A stretch of DNA of 64,000 nucleotides from Allodiplogaster sudhausi (GCA_945643635.1 CALZFC010000019.1:2498501-2562500); one strand, 5' to 3'. Positions 10,527 to 21,194 are shown, counted from the first letter of the stretch. Notes: a model not told the origin generated them from the letters alone. Program-made: numbers and translations.

Positions 10527-10599
10527 GCCTCGTTAGCTCAGTTGGTAGAGCGTCAGACTTTTAATCTGAATGTCACGGGTTCAAGCCCCGTACGAGGCT
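10527..10599 (+). tRNA. tRNA-Lys (UUU)
   Basis: Consensus; S spacer follows. Confidence 0.93.
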
Positions 10600-10663
10600 A
10601 ATAATTTTAGATGGTTTGAGATTTCTCACCGAAAAAGGAATTCCAAAACAAATTTCGACGTGA

Positions 10664-10736
10664 GCCTCGTTAGCTCAGTTGGTAGAGCGTCAGACTTTTA
10701 ATCTGAATGTCACGGGTTCAAGCCCCGTACGAGGCT
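10664..10736 (+). tRNA. tRNA-Lys (UUU)
   Basis: Consensus; S spacer follows. Confidence 0.93.
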
Positions 10737-10800
10737 AACAATTTTAGATGGTTTGAGATTTCTCACCGAAAAAGGAATTCCAAAACAAATTTCGACGTGA

Positions 10801-10873
10801 GCCTCGTTAGCTCAGTTGGTAGAGCGTCAGACTTTTAATCTGAATGTCACGGGTTCAATCCCCGTACGAGGCT
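10801..10873 (+). tRNA. tRNA-Lys (UUU), G59T variant
   Basis: G59T in the T loop; S spacer follows. Confidence 0.9.
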
Positions 10874-10937
10874 AATAATTTTAGATGGTTTGAGATTTCT
10901 CACCGAAAAAGGAATTCCAAAACAAATTTCGACGTGA

Positions 10938-11010
10938 GCCTCGTTAGCTCAGTTGGTAGAGCGTCAGACTTTTAATCTGAATGTCACGGGTTCAAGCCCC
11001 GTACGAGGCT
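10938..11010 (+). tRNA. tRNA-Lys (UUU)
   Basis: Consensus; S spacer follows. Confidence 0.93.
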
Positions 11011-11074
11011 AATAATTTTAGATGGTTTGAGATTTCTCACCGAAAAAGGAATTCCAAAACAAATTTCGACGTGA

Positions 11075-11147
11075 GCCTCGTTAGCTCAGTTGGTAGAGCG
11101 TCAGACTTTTAATCTGAATGTCACGGGTTCAAGCCCCGTACGAGGCT
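11075..11147 (+). tRNA. tRNA-Lys (UUU)
   Basis: Consensus; L' spacer (181 bp) follows. Confidence 0.93.
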
Positions 11148-11328
11148 AACAATTTTAGATGGCTTGCGATTTACTATTATTACTCAACGATGAGCGAGAA
11201 ATTTTAAGGCATAATACTAAAGCAAGGAACTTCATTTGTGGAATTATCTTGGAACACAGAACAAATTTTATGCCCATTTGACATTTTCTCCCACCGAAAA
11301 AAGAATTCCAAAACAAATTTCGACGTGA

Positions 11329-11401
11329 GCCTCGTTAGCTCAGTTGGTAGAGCGTCAGACTTTTAATCTGAATGTCACGGGTTCAAGCCCCGTACGAGGC
11401 T
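11329..11401 (+). tRNA. tRNA-Lys (UUU)
   Basis: Consensus; L spacer follows. Confidence 0.93.
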
Positions 11402-11587
11402 AATAATTTTAGACGGTTTGCGATTTACATTATTACTCAACGATGAGCGAGAAATTTTAGGACACATACTAAAGTCTGAAGAAAGAAACTTCATTTGCGG
11501 AATTATCTTGGAACACAGAACAAATTTTATGCCCATTTGACATTTTCTCCCACCGAAAAAGGAATTCCAAAACAAATTTCGACGTGA

Positions 11588-11660
11588 GCCTCGTTAGCTC
11601 AGTTGGTAGAGCGTCAGACTTTTAATCTGAATGTCACGGGTTCAAGCCCCGTACGAGGCT
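11588..11660 (+). tRNA. tRNA-Lys (UUU)
   Basis: Consensus; L spacer follows. Confidence 0.93.
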
Positions 11661-11846
11661 AATAATTTTAGACGGTTTGCGATTTACATTATTACTCAAC
11701 GATGAGCGAGAAATTTTAGGACACATACTAAAGTCTGAAGAAAGAAACTTCATTTGCGGAATTATCTTGGAACACAGAACAAATTTTATGCCCATTTGAC
11801 ATTTTCTCCCACCGAAAAAGGAATTCCAAAACAAATTTCGACGTGA

Positions 11847-11919
11847 GCCTCGTTAGCTCAGTTGGTAGAGCGTCAGACTTTTGATCTGAATGTCACGGGT
11901 TCAAGCCCCGTACGAGGCT
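11847..11919 (+). tRNA. tRNA-Lys (UUU), A37G variant
   Basis: Anticodon loop CTTTTGA: the anticodon is kept but A37, the site of t6A-type modification needed by UUU decoders, is G. S spacer follows. Confidence 0.75.
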
Positions 11920-11983
11920 AATAATTTTAGATGGTTTGAGATTTCTCACCGAAAAAGGAATTCCAAAACAAATTTCGACGTGA

Positions 11984-12056
11984 GCCTCGTTAGCTCAGTT
12001 GGTAGAGCGTCAGACTTTTAATCTGAATGTCACGGGTTCAAGCCCCGTACGAGGCT
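11984..12056 (+). tRNA. tRNA-Lys (UUU)
   Basis: Consensus; L spacer follows. Confidence 0.93.
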
Positions 12057-12242
12057 AATAATTTTAGACGGTTTGCGATTTACATTATTACTCAACGATG
12101 AGCGAGAAATTTTAGGACACATACTAAAGTCTGAAGAAAGAAACTTCATTTGCGGAATTATCTTGGAACACAGAACAAATTTTATGCCCATTTGACATTT
12201 TCTCCCACCGAAAAAGGAATTCCAAAACAAATTTCGACGTGA

Positions 12243-12315
12243 GCCTCGTTAGCTCAGTTGGTAGAGCGTCAGACTTTTAATCTGAATGTCACGGGTTCAA
12301 GCCCCGTACGAGGCT
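12243..12315 (+). tRNA. tRNA-Lys (UUU)
   Basis: Consensus; S spacer follows. Confidence 0.93.
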
Positions 12316-12379
12316 AATAATTTTAGATGGTTTGAGATTTCTCACCGAAAAAGGAATTCCAAAACAAATTTCGACGTGA

Positions 12380-12452
12380 GCCTCGTTAGCTCAGTTGGTA
12401 GAGCGTCAGACTTTTAATCTGAATGTCACGGGTTCAAGCCCCGTACGAGGCT
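12380..12452 (+). tRNA. tRNA-Lys (UUU)
   Basis: Consensus; L' spacer follows. Confidence 0.93.
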
Positions 12453-12632
12453 AATAATTTTAGACGGTTTGCGATTTACATTATTACTCAACGATGAGCG
12501 AGAAATTTTAAGGCATAATACTAAAGCAAGGAACTTCATTTGCGGAATTATCTTGGAACACAGAACAAATTTTATGCCCATTTGACATTTTCTCCCACCG
12601 AAAAAGGAATTCCAAAACAAATTTCGACGTGA

Positions 12633-12705
12633 GCCTCGTTAGCTCAGTTGGTAGAGCGTCAGACTTTTAATCTGAATGTCACGGGTTCAAGCCCCGTACG
12701 AGGCT
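12633..12705 (+). tRNA. tRNA-Lys (UUU)
   Basis: Consensus; S spacer follows. Confidence 0.93.
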
Positions 12706-12769
12706 AATAATTTTAGATGGTTTGAGATTTCTCACCGAAAAAGGAATTCCAAAACAAATTTCGACGTGA

Positions 12770-12842
12770 GCCTCGTTAGCTCAGTTGGTAGAGCGTCAGA
12801 CTTTTAATCTGAATGTCACGGGTTCAATCCCCGTACGAGGCT
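12770..12842 (+). tRNA. tRNA-Lys (UUU), G59T variant
   Basis: G59T in the T loop; S spacer follows. Confidence 0.9.
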
Positions 12843-12906
12843 AATAATTTTAGATGGTTTGAGATTTCTCACCGAAAAAGGAATTCCAAAACAAATTTCG
12901 ACGTGA

Positions 12907-12979
12907 GCCTCGTTAGCTCAGTTGGTAGAGCGTCAGACTTTTAATCTGAATGTCACGGGTTCAAGCCCCGTACGAGGCT
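12907..12979 (+). tRNA. tRNA-Lys (UUU)
   Basis: Consensus; L spacer follows. Confidence 0.93.
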
Positions 12980-13165
12980 AATAATTTTAGACGGTTTGCG
13001 ATTTACATTATTACTCAACGATGAGCGAGAAATTTTAGGACACATACTAAAGTCTGAAGAAAGAAACTTCATTTGCGGAATTATCTTGGAACACAGAACA
13101 AATTTTATGCCCATTTGACATTTTCTCCCACCGAAAAAGGAATTCCAAAACAAATTTCGACGTGA

Positions 13166-13238
13166 GCCTCGTTAGCTCAGTTGGTAGAGCGTCAGACTTT
13201 TAATCTGAATGTCACGGGTTCAAGCCCCGTACGAGGCT
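13166..13238 (+). tRNA. tRNA-Lys (UUU)
   Basis: Consensus; S spacer follows. Confidence 0.93.
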
Positions 13239-13302
13239 AATAATTTTAGATGGTTTGAGATTTCTCACCGAAAAAGGAATTCCAAAACAAATTTCGACGT
13301 GA

Positions 13303-13375
13303 GCCTCGTTAGCTCAGTTGGTAGAGCGTCAGACTTTTAATCTGAATGTCACGGGTTCAAGCCCCGTACGAGGCT
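13303..13375 (+). tRNA. tRNA-Lys (UUU)
   Basis: Consensus; L spacer follows. Confidence 0.93.
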
Positions 13376-13561
13376 AATAATTTTAGACGGTTTGCGATTT
13401 ACATTATTACTCAACGATGAGCGAGAAATTTTAGGACACATACTAAAGTCTGAAGAAAGAAACTTCATTTGCGGAATTATCTTGGAACACAGAACAAATT
13501 TTATGCCCATTTGACATTTTCTCCCACCGAAAAAGGAATTCCAAAACAAATTTCGACGTGA

Positions 13562-13634
13562 GCCTCGTTAGCTCAGTTGGTAGAGCGTCAGACTTTTAAT
13601 CTGAATGTCACGGGTTCAAGCCCCGTACGAGGCT
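13562..13634 (+). tRNA. tRNA-Lys (UUU)
   Basis: Consensus; S spacer follows. Confidence 0.93.
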
Positions 13635-13698
13635 AATAATTTTAGATGGTTTGAGATTTCTCACCGAAAAAGGAATTCCAAAACAAATTTCGACGTGA

Positions 13699-13771
13699 GC
13701 CTCGTTAGCTCAGTTGGTAGAGCGTCAGACTTTTAATCTGAATGTCACGGGTTCAAGCCCCGTACGAGGCT
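13699..13771 (+). tRNA. tRNA-Lys (UUU)
   Basis: Consensus; L spacer follows. Confidence 0.93.
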
Positions 13772-13957
13772 AATAATTTTAGACGGTTTGCGATTTACAT
13801 TATTACTCAACGATGAGCGAGAAATTTTAGGACACATACTAAAGTCTGAAGAAAGAAACTTCATTTGCGGAATTATCTTGGAACACAGAACAAATTTTAT
13901 GCCCATTTGACATTTTCTCCCACCGAAAAAGGAATTCCAAAACAAATTTCGACGTGA

Positions 13958-14030
13958 GCCTCGTTAGCTCAGTTGGTAGAGCGTCAGACTTTTAATCTGA
14001 ATGTCACGGGTTCAAGCCCCGTACGAGGCT
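13958..14030 (+). tRNA. tRNA-Lys (UUU)
   Basis: Consensus; S spacer follows. Confidence 0.93.
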
Positions 14031-14094
14031 AATAATTTTAGATGGTTTGAGATTTCTCACCGAAAAAGGAATTCCAAAACAAATTTCGACGTGA

Positions 14095-14167
14095 GCCTCG
14101 TTAGCTCAGTTGGTAGAGCGTCAGACTTTTAATCTGAATGTCACGGGTTCAAGCCCCGTACGAGGCT
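14095..14167 (+). tRNA. tRNA-Lys (UUU)
   Basis: Consensus; L' spacer follows. Confidence 0.93.
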
Positions 14168-14347
14168 AACAATTTTAGATGGCTTGCGATTTACTATTAT
14201 TACTCAACGATGAGCGAGAAATTTTAAGCATAATACTAAAGCAAGGAACTTCATTTGTGGAATTATCTTGGAACACAGAACAAATTTTATGCCCATTTGA
14301 CATTTTCTCCCACCGAAAAAAGAATTCCAAAACAAATTTCGACGTGA

Positions 14348-14420
14348 GCCTCGTTAGCTCAGTTGGTAGAGCGTCAGACTTTTAATCTGAATGTCACGGG
14401 TTCAAGCCCCGTACGAGGCT
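14348..14420 (+). tRNA. tRNA-Lys (UUU)
   Basis: Consensus; L spacer follows. Confidence 0.93.
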
Positions 14421-14606
14421 AATAATTTTAGACGGTTTGCGATTTACATTATTACTCAACGATGAGCGAGAAATTTTAGGACACATACTAAAGTCTGAAG
14501 AAAGAAACTTCATTTGCGGAATTATCTTGGAACACAGAACAAATTTTATGCCCATTTGACATTTTCTCCCACCGAAAAAGGAATTCCAAAACAAATTTCG
14601 ACGTGA

Positions 14607-14679
14607 GCCTCGTTAGCTCAGTTGGTAGAGCGTCAGACTTTTAATCTGAATGTCACGGGTTCAAGCCCCGTACGAGGCT
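14607..14679 (+). tRNA. tRNA-Lys (UUU)
   Basis: Consensus; L spacer follows. Confidence 0.93.
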
Positions 14680-14865
14680 AATAATTTTAGACGGTTTGCG
14701 ATTTACATTATTACTCAACGATGAGCGAGAAATTTTAGGACACATACTAAAGTCTGAAGAAAGAAACTTCATTTGCGGAATTATCTTGGAACACAGAACA
14801 AATTTTATGCCCATTTGACATTTTCTCCCACCGAAAAAGGAATTCCAAAACAAATTTCGACGTGA

Positions 14866-14938
14866 GCCTCGTTAGCTCAGTTGGTAGAGCGTCAGACTTT
14901 TAATCTGAATGTCACGGGTTCAAGCCCCGTACGAGGCT
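14866..14938 (+). tRNA. tRNA-Lys (UUU)
   Basis: Consensus; S spacer follows. Confidence 0.93.
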
Positions 14939-15002
14939 AATAATTTTAGATGGTTTGAGATTTCTCACCGAAAAAGGAATTCCAAAACAAATTTCGACGT
15001 GA

Positions 15003-15075
15003 GCCTCGTTAGCTCAGTTGGTAGAGCGTCAGACTTTTAATCTGAATGTCACGGGTTCAAGCCCCGTACGAGGCT
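15003..15075 (+). tRNA. tRNA-Lys (UUU)
   Basis: Consensus; L spacer follows. Confidence 0.93.
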
Positions 15076-15261
15076 AATAATTTTAGACGGTTTGCGATTT
15101 ACATTATTACTCAACGATGAGCGAGAAATTTTAGGACACATACTAAAGTCTGAAGAAAGAAACTTCATTTGCGGAATTATCTTGGAACACAGAACAAATT
15201 TTATGCCCATTTGACATTTTCTCCCACCGAAAAAGGAATTCCAAAACAAATTTCGACGTGA

Positions 15262-15334
15262 GCCTCGTTAGCTCAGTTGGTAGAGCGTCAGACTTTTAAT
15301 CTGAATGTCACGGGTTCAAGCACCGTACGAGGCT
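15262..15334 (+). tRNA. tRNA-Lys (UUU), C61A variant
   Basis: C61A breaks the near-invariant G53-C61 pair and a conserved B-box base; possibly inactive. S spacer follows. Confidence 0.65.
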
Positions 15335-15398
15335 AATAATTTTAGATGGTTTGAGATTTCTCACCGAAAAAGGAATTCCAAAACAAATTTCGACGTGA

Positions 15399-15471
15399 GC
15401 CTCGTTAGCTCAGTTGGTAGAGCGTCAGACTTTTAATCTGAATGTCACGGGTTCAAGCCCCGTACGAGGCT
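15399..15471 (+). tRNA. tRNA-Lys (UUU)
   Basis: Consensus; L' spacer follows. Confidence 0.93.
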
Positions 15472-15652
15472 AACAATTTTAGATGGCTTGCGATTTACTA
15501 TTATTACTCAACGATGAGCGAGAAATTTTAAGGCATAATACTAAAGCAAGGAACTTCATTTGTGGAATTATCTTGGAACACAGAACAAATTTTATGCCCA
15601 TTTGACATTTTCTCCCACCGAAAAAAGAATTCCAAAACAAATTTCGACGTGA

Positions 15653-15725
15653 GCCTCGTTAGCTCAGTTGGTAGAGCGTCAGACTTTTAATCTGAATGTC
15701 ACGGGTTCAAGCCCCGTACGAGGCT
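15653..15725 (+). tRNA. tRNA-Lys (UUU)
   Basis: Consensus; unusual 177-bp L' spacer follows. This unit is an extra monomer between hexamers. Confidence 0.93.
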
Positions 15726-15902
15726 AATAATTTTAGATGGTTTGCGATTTACTTATTACTCAACGATGAGCGAGAAATTTTAGGCATAATACTAAAGCAA
15801 GGAACTTCATTTGTGGAATTATCTTGGAACACAGAACAAATTTTATGCCCATTTGACATTTTCTCCCACCGAAAAAGAATTCCAAAACAAATTTCGACGT
15901 GA

Positions 15903-15975
15903 GCCTCGTTAGCTCAGTTGGTAGAGCGTCAGACTTTTAATCTGAATGTCACGGGTTCAAGCCCCGTACGAGGCT
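15903..15975 (+). tRNA. tRNA-Lys (UUU)
   Basis: Consensus; L spacer follows. Confidence 0.93.
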
Positions 15976-16161
15976 AATAATTTTAGACGGTTTGCGATTT
16001 ACATTATTACTCAACGATGAGCGAGAAATTTTAGGACACATACTAAAGTCTGAAGAAAGAAACTTCATTTGCGGAATTATCTTGGAACACAGAACAAATT
16101 TTATGCCCATTTGACATTTTCTCCCACCGAAAAAGGAATTCCAAAACAAATTTCGACGTGA

Positions 16162-16234
16162 GCCTCGTTAGCTCAGTTGGTAGAGCGTCAGACTTTTAAT
16201 CTGAATGTCACGGGTTCAAGCCCCGTACGAGGCT
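16162..16234 (+). tRNA. tRNA-Lys (UUU)
   Basis: Consensus; L spacer follows. Confidence 0.93.
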
Positions 16235-16420
16235 AATAATTTTAGACGGTTTGCGATTTACATTATTACTCAACGATGAGCGAGAAATTTTAGGACACAT
16301 ACTAAAGTCTGAAGAAAGAAACTTCATTTGCGGAATTATCTTGGAACACAGAACAAATTTTATGCCCATTTGACATTTTCTCCCACCGAAAAAGGAATTC
16401 CAAAACAAATTTCGACGTGA

Positions 16421-16493
16421 GCCTCGTTAGCTCAGTTGGTAGAGCGTCAGACTTTTAATCTGAATGTCACGGGTTCAAGCCCCGTACGAGGCT
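16421..16493 (+). tRNA. tRNA-Lys (UUU)
   Basis: Consensus; S spacer follows. Confidence 0.93.
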
Positions 16494-16557
16494 AATAATT
16501 TTAGATGGTTTGAGATTTCTCACCGAAAAAGGAATTCCAAAACAAATTTCGACGTGA

Positions 16558-16630
16558 GCCTCGTTAGCTCAGTTGGTAGAGCGTCAGACTTTTAATCTGA
16601 ATGTCACGGGTTCAAGCCCCGTACGAGGCT
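16558..16630 (+). tRNA. tRNA-Lys (UUU)
   Basis: Consensus; L spacer follows. Confidence 0.93.
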
Positions 16631-16816
16631 AATAATTTTAGACGGTTTGCGATTTACATTATTACTCAACGATGAGCGAGAAATTTTAGGACACATACTA
16701 AAGTCTGAAGAAAGAAACTTCATTTGCGGAATTATCTTGGAACACAGAACAAATTTTATGCCCATTTGACATTTTCTCCCACCGAAAAAGGAATTCCAAA
16801 ACAAATTTCGACGTGA

Positions 16817-16889
16817 GCCTCGTTAGCTCAGTTGGTAGAGCGTCAGACTTTTAATCTGAATGTCACGGGTTCAAGCCCCGTACGAGGCT
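16817..16889 (+). tRNA. tRNA-Lys (UUU)
   Basis: Consensus; S spacer follows. Confidence 0.93.
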
Positions 16890-16953
16890 AATAATTTTAG
16901 ATGGTTTGAGATTTCTCACCGAAAAAGGAATTCCAAAACAAATTTCGACGTGA

Positions 16954-17026
16954 GCCTCGTTAGCTCAGTTGGTAGAGCGTCAGACTTTTAATCTGAATGT
17001 CACGGGTTCAAGCCCCGTACGAGGCT
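16954..17026 (+). tRNA. tRNA-Lys (UUU)
   Basis: Consensus; L' spacer follows. Confidence 0.93.
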
Positions 17027-17207
17027 AACAATTTTAGATGGCTTGCGATTTACTATTATTACTCAACGATGAGCGAGAAATTTTAAGGCATAATACTAAA
17101 GCAAGGAACTTCATTTGTGGAATTATCTTGGAACACAGAACAAATTGTATGCCCATTTGACATTTTCTCCCACCGAAAAAAGAATTCCAAAACAAATTTC
17201 GACGTGA

Positions 17208-17280
17208 GCCTCGTTAGCTCAGTTGGTAGAGCGTCAGACTTTTAATCTGAATGTCACGGGTTCAAGCCCCGTACGAGGCT
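17208..17280 (+). tRNA. tRNA-Lys (UUU)
   Basis: Consensus; L spacer follows. Confidence 0.93.
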
Positions 17281-17466
17281 AATAATTTTAGACGGTTTGC
17301 GATTTACATTATTACTCAACGATGAGCGAGAAATTTTAGGACACATACTAAAGTCTGAAGAAAGAAACTTCATTTGCGGAATTATCTTGGAACACAGAAC
17401 AAATTTTATGCCCATTTGACATTTTCTCCCACCGAAAAAGGAATTCCAAAACAAATTTCGACGTGA

Positions 17467-17539
17467 GCCTCGTTAGCTCAGTTGGTAGAGCGTCAGACTT
17501 TTAATCTGAATGTCACGGGTTCAAGCCCCGTACGAGGCT
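17467..17539 (+). tRNA. tRNA-Lys (UUU)
   Basis: Consensus; L spacer follows. Confidence 0.93.
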
Positions 17540-17725
17540 AATAATTTTAGACGGTTTGCGATTTACATTATTACTCAACGATGAGCGAGAAATTTTAGGA
17601 CACATACTAAAGTCTGAAGAAAGAAACTTCATTTGCGGAATTATCTTGGAACACAGAACAAATTTTATGCCCATTTGACATTTTCTCCCACCGAAAAAGG
17701 AATTCCAAAACAAATTTCGACGTGA

Positions 17726-17798
17726 GCCTCGTTAGCTCAGTTGGTAGAGCGTCAGACTTTTAATCTGAATGTCACGGGTTCAAGCCCCGTACGAGGCT
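17726..17798 (+). tRNA. tRNA-Lys (UUU)
   Basis: Consensus; S spacer follows. Confidence 0.93.
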
Positions 17799-17862
17799 AA
17801 TAATTTTAGATGGTTTGAGATTTCTCACCGAAAAAGGAATTCCAAAACAAATTTCGACGTGA

Positions 17863-17935
17863 GCCTCGTTAGCTCAGTTGGTAGAGCGTCAGACTTTTAA
17901 TCTGAATGTCACGGGTTCAAGCCCCGTACGAGGCT
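17863..17935 (+). tRNA. tRNA-Lys (UUU)
   Basis: Consensus; L spacer follows. Confidence 0.93.
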
Positions 17936-18121
17936 AATAATTTTAGACGGTTTGCGATTTACATTATTACTCAACGATGAGCGAGAAATTTTAGGACACA
18001 TACTAAAGTCTGAAGAAAGAAACTTCATTTGCGGAATTATCTTGGAACACAGAACAAATTTTATGCCCATTTGACATTTTCTCCCACCGAAAAAGGAATT
18101 CCAAAACAAATTTCGACGTGA

Positions 18122-18194
18122 GCCTCGTTAGCTCAGTTGGTAGAGCGTCAGACTTTTAATCTGAATGTCACGGGTTCAAGCACCGTACGAGGCT
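18122..18194 (+). tRNA. tRNA-Lys (UUU), C61A variant
   Basis: C61A as in the copy at 15,262; S spacer follows. Confidence 0.65.
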
Positions 18195-18258
18195 AATAAT
18201 TTTAGATGGTTTGAGATTTCTCACCGAAAAAGGAATTCCAAAACAAATTTCGACGTGA

Positions 18259-18331
18259 GCCTCGTTAGCTCAGTTGGTAGAGCGTCAGACTTTTAATCTG
18301 AATGTCACGGGTTCAAGCCCCGTACGAGGCT
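18259..18331 (+). tRNA. tRNA-Lys (UUU)
   Basis: Consensus; L' spacer follows. Confidence 0.93.
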
Positions 18332-18512
18332 AACAATTTTAGATGGCTTGCGATTTACTATTATTACTCAACGATGAGCGAGAAATTTTAAGGCATAATA
18401 CTAAAGCAAGGAACTTCATTTGTGGAATTATCTTGGAACACAGAACAAATTGTATGCCCATTTGACATTTTCTCCCACCGAAAAAAGAATTCCAAAACAA
18501 ATTTCGACGTGA

Positions 18513-18585
18513 GCCTCGTTAGCTCAGTTGGTAGAGCGTCAGACTTTTAATCTGAATGTCACGGGTTCAAGCCCCGTACGAGGCT
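18513..18585 (+). tRNA. tRNA-Lys (UUU)
   Basis: Consensus; L spacer follows. Confidence 0.93.
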
Positions 18586-18771
18586 AATAATTTTAGACGG
18601 TTTGCGATTTACATTATTACTCAACGATGAGCGAGAAATTTTAGGACACATACTAAAGTCTGAAGAAAGAAACTTCATTTGCGGAATTATCTTGGAACAC
18701 AGAACAAATTTTATGCCCATTTGACATTTTCTCCCACCGAAAAAGGAATTCCAAAACAAATTTCGACGTGA

Positions 18772-18844
18772 GCCTCGTTAGCTCAGTTGGTAGAGCGTCA
18801 GACTTTTAATCTGAATGTCACGGGTTCAAGCCCCGTACGAGGCT
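18772..18844 (+). tRNA. tRNA-Lys (UUU)
   Basis: Consensus; L spacer follows (ctctaaccg where others have ctcccaccg). Confidence 0.93.
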
Positions 18845-19030
18845 AATAATTTTAGACGGTTTGCGATTTACATTATTACTCAACGATGAGCGAGAAATTT
18901 TAGGACACATACTAAAGTCTGAAGAAAGAAACTTCATTTGCGGAATTATCTTGGAACACAGAACAAATTTTATGCCCATTTGACATTTTCTCTAACCGAA
19001 AAAGGAATTCCAAAACAAATTTCGACGTGA

Positions 19031-19103
19031 GCCTCGTTAGCTCAGTTGGTAGAGCGTCAGACTTTTAATCTGAATGTCACGGGTTCAAGCCCCGTACGAG
19101 CCT
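19031..19103 (+). tRNA. tRNA-Lys (UUU), G71C variant
   Basis: G71C disrupts acceptor pair C2-G71. S spacer follows. Confidence 0.7.
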
Positions 19104-19167
19104 AATAATTTTAGATGGTTTGAGATTTCTCACCGAAAAAGGAATTCCAAAACAAATTTCGACGTGA

Positions 19168-19240
19168 GCCTCGTTAGCTCAGTTGGTAGAGCGTCAGACT
19201 TTTAATCTGAATGTCACGGGTTCAAGCCCCGTACGAGGCT
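19168..19240 (+). tRNA. tRNA-Lys (UUU)
   Basis: Consensus; L spacer follows. Confidence 0.93.
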
Positions 19241-19426
19241 AATAATTTTAGACGGTTTGCGATTTACATTATTACTCAACGATGAGCGAGAAATTTTAGG
19301 ACACATACTAAAGTCTGAAGAAAGAAACTTCATTTGCGGAATTATCTTGGAACACAGAACAAATTTTATGCCCATTTGACATTTTCTCCCACCGAAAAAG
19401 GAATTCCAAAACAAATTTCGACGTGA

Positions 19427-19499
19427 GCCTCGTTAGCTCAGTTGGTAGAGCGTCAGACTTTTAATCTGAATGTCACGGGTTCAAGCCCCGTACGAGGCT
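19427..19499 (+). tRNA. tRNA-Lys (UUU)
   Basis: Consensus; S spacer follows. Confidence 0.93.
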
Positions 19500-19563
19500 A
19501 ATAATTTTAGATGGTTTGAGATTTCTCACCGAAAAAGGAATTCCAAAACAAATTTCGACGTGA

Positions 19564-19636
19564 GCCTCGTTAGCTCAGTTGGTAGAGCGTCAGACTTTTA
19601 ATCTGAATGTCACGGGTTCAAGCCCCGTACGAGGCT
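19564..19636 (+). tRNA. tRNA-Lys (UUU)
   Basis: Consensus; L' spacer follows. Confidence 0.93.
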
Positions 19637-19817
19637 AACAATTTTAGATGGCTTGCGATTTACTATTATTACTCAACGATGAGCGAGAAATTTTAAGGCA
19701 TAATACTAAAGCAAGGAACTTCATTTGTGGAATTATCTTGGAACACAGAACAAATTGTATGCCCATTTGACATTTTCTCCCACCGAAAAAAGAATTCCAA
19801 AACAAATTTCGACGTGA

Positions 19818-19890
19818 GCCTCGTTAGCTCAGTTGGTAGAGCGTCAGACTTTTAATCTGAATGTCACGGGTTCAAGCCCCGTACGAGGCT
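19818..19890 (+). tRNA. tRNA-Lys (UUU)
   Basis: Consensus; L spacer follows. Confidence 0.93.
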
Positions 19891-20076
19891 AATAATTTTA
19901 GACGGTTTGCGATTTACATTATTACTCAACGATGAGCGAGAAATTTTAGGACACATACTAAAGTCTGAAGAAAGAAACTTCATTTGCGGAATTATCTTGG
20001 AACACAGAACAAATTTTATGCCCATTTGACATTTTCTCCCACCGAAAAAGGAATTCCAAAACAAATTTCGATGTGA

Positions 20077-20149
20077 GCCTCGTTAGCTCAGTTGGTAGAG
20101 CGTCAGACTTTTAATCTGAATGTCACGGGTTCAAGCCCCGTACGAGGCT
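20077..20149 (+). tRNA. tRNA-Lys (UUU)
   Basis: Consensus; upstream flank is cgatgtga rather than cgacgtga; L spacer follows. Confidence 0.93.
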
Positions 20150-20335
20150 AATAATTTTAGACGGTTTGCGATTTACATTATTACTCAACGATGAGCGAGA
20201 AATTTTAGGACACATACTAAAGTCTGAAGAAAGAAACTTCATTTGCGGAATTATCTTGGAACACAGAACAAATTTTATGCCCATTTGACATTTTCTCCCA
20301 CCGAAAAAGGAATTCCAAAACAAATTTCGACGTGA

Positions 20336-20408
20336 GCCTCGTTAGCTCAGTTGGTAGAGCGTCAGACTTTTAATCTGAATGTCACGGGTTCAAGCCCCGT
20401 ACGAGGCT
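20336..20408 (+). tRNA. tRNA-Lys (UUU)
   Basis: Consensus; S spacer follows. Confidence 0.93.
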
Positions 20409-20472
20409 AATAATTTTAGATGGTTTGAGATTTCTCACCGAAAAAGGAATTCCAAAACAAATTTCGACGTGA

Positions 20473-20544
20473 GCCTCGTTAGCTCAGTTGGTAGAGCGTC
20501 AGACTTTAATCTGAATGTCACGGGTTCAAGCCCCGTACGAGGCT
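20473..20544 (+). pseudogene. tRNA-Lys pseudogene, anticodon-loop deletion
   Basis: One T of the four-T run is missing (72 nt), so the anticodon loop has six bases and cannot present a normal UUU anticodon. L spacer follows. Confidence 0.75.
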
Positions 20545-20730
20545 AATAATTTTAGACGGTTTGCGATTTACATTATTACTCAACGATGAGCGAGAAATTT
20601 TAGGACACATACTAAAGTCTGAAGAAAGAAACTTCATTTGCGGAATTATCTTGGAACACAGAACAAATTTTATGCCCATTTGACATTTTCTCCCACCGAA
20701 AAAGGAATTCCAAAACAAATTTCGACGTGA

Positions 20731-20803
20731 GCCTCGTTAGCTCAGTTGGTAGAGCGTCAGACTTTTAATCTGAATGTCACGGGTTCAAGCACCGTACGAG
20801 GCT
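20731..20803 (+). tRNA. tRNA-Lys (UUU), C61A variant
   Basis: C61A as in the copy at 15,262; S spacer follows. Confidence 0.65.
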
Positions 20804-20867
20804 AATAATTTTAGATGGTTTGAGATTTCTCACCGAAAAAGGAATTCCAAAACAAATTTCGACGTGA

Positions 20868-20940
20868 GCCTCGTTAGCTCAGTTGGTAGAGCGTCAGACT
20901 TTTAATCTGAATGTCACGGGTTCAAGCCCCGTACGAGGCT
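20868..20940 (+). tRNA. tRNA-Lys (UUU)
   Basis: Consensus; L' spacer follows. Confidence 0.93.
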
Positions 20941-21121
20941 AACAATTTTAGATGGCTTGCGATTTACTATTATTACTCAACGATGAGCGAGAAATTTTAA
21001 GGCATAATACTAAAGCAAGGAACTTCATTTGTGGAATTATCTTGGAACACAGAACAAATTGTATGCCCATTTGACATTTTCTCCCACCGAAAAAAGAATT
21101 CCAAAACAAATTTCGATGTGA

Positions 21122-21194
21122 GCCTCGTTAGCTCAGTTGGTAGAGCGTCAGACTTTTAATCTGAATGTCACGGGTTCAAGCCCCGTACGAGGCT
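21122..21194 (+). tRNA. tRNA-Lys (UUU)
   Basis: Consensus; L spacer follows. Confidence 0.93.

Larger units (their letters stand above)
5535..11328 (+). repeat. Duplicated superblock of tRNA units (3,155-bp offset)
   Basis: The unit order L L S L S L' S S L S S S S L' occurs from 5,535 and again from 8,690. Diagnostic T-loop variants keep the same 3,155-bp offset (6,976 to 10,131 and 7,646 to 10,801). This shows a large segment was duplicated as one piece rather than one gene at a time. Confidence 0.85.

Noticed and set aside
14179..14385. Plus-strand open frame spanning an L' spacer and the next tRNA
   Set aside because: It reads through a tRNA gene (SSVGRASDF is the tRNA in translation), so it is a chance frame of one diverged spacer.
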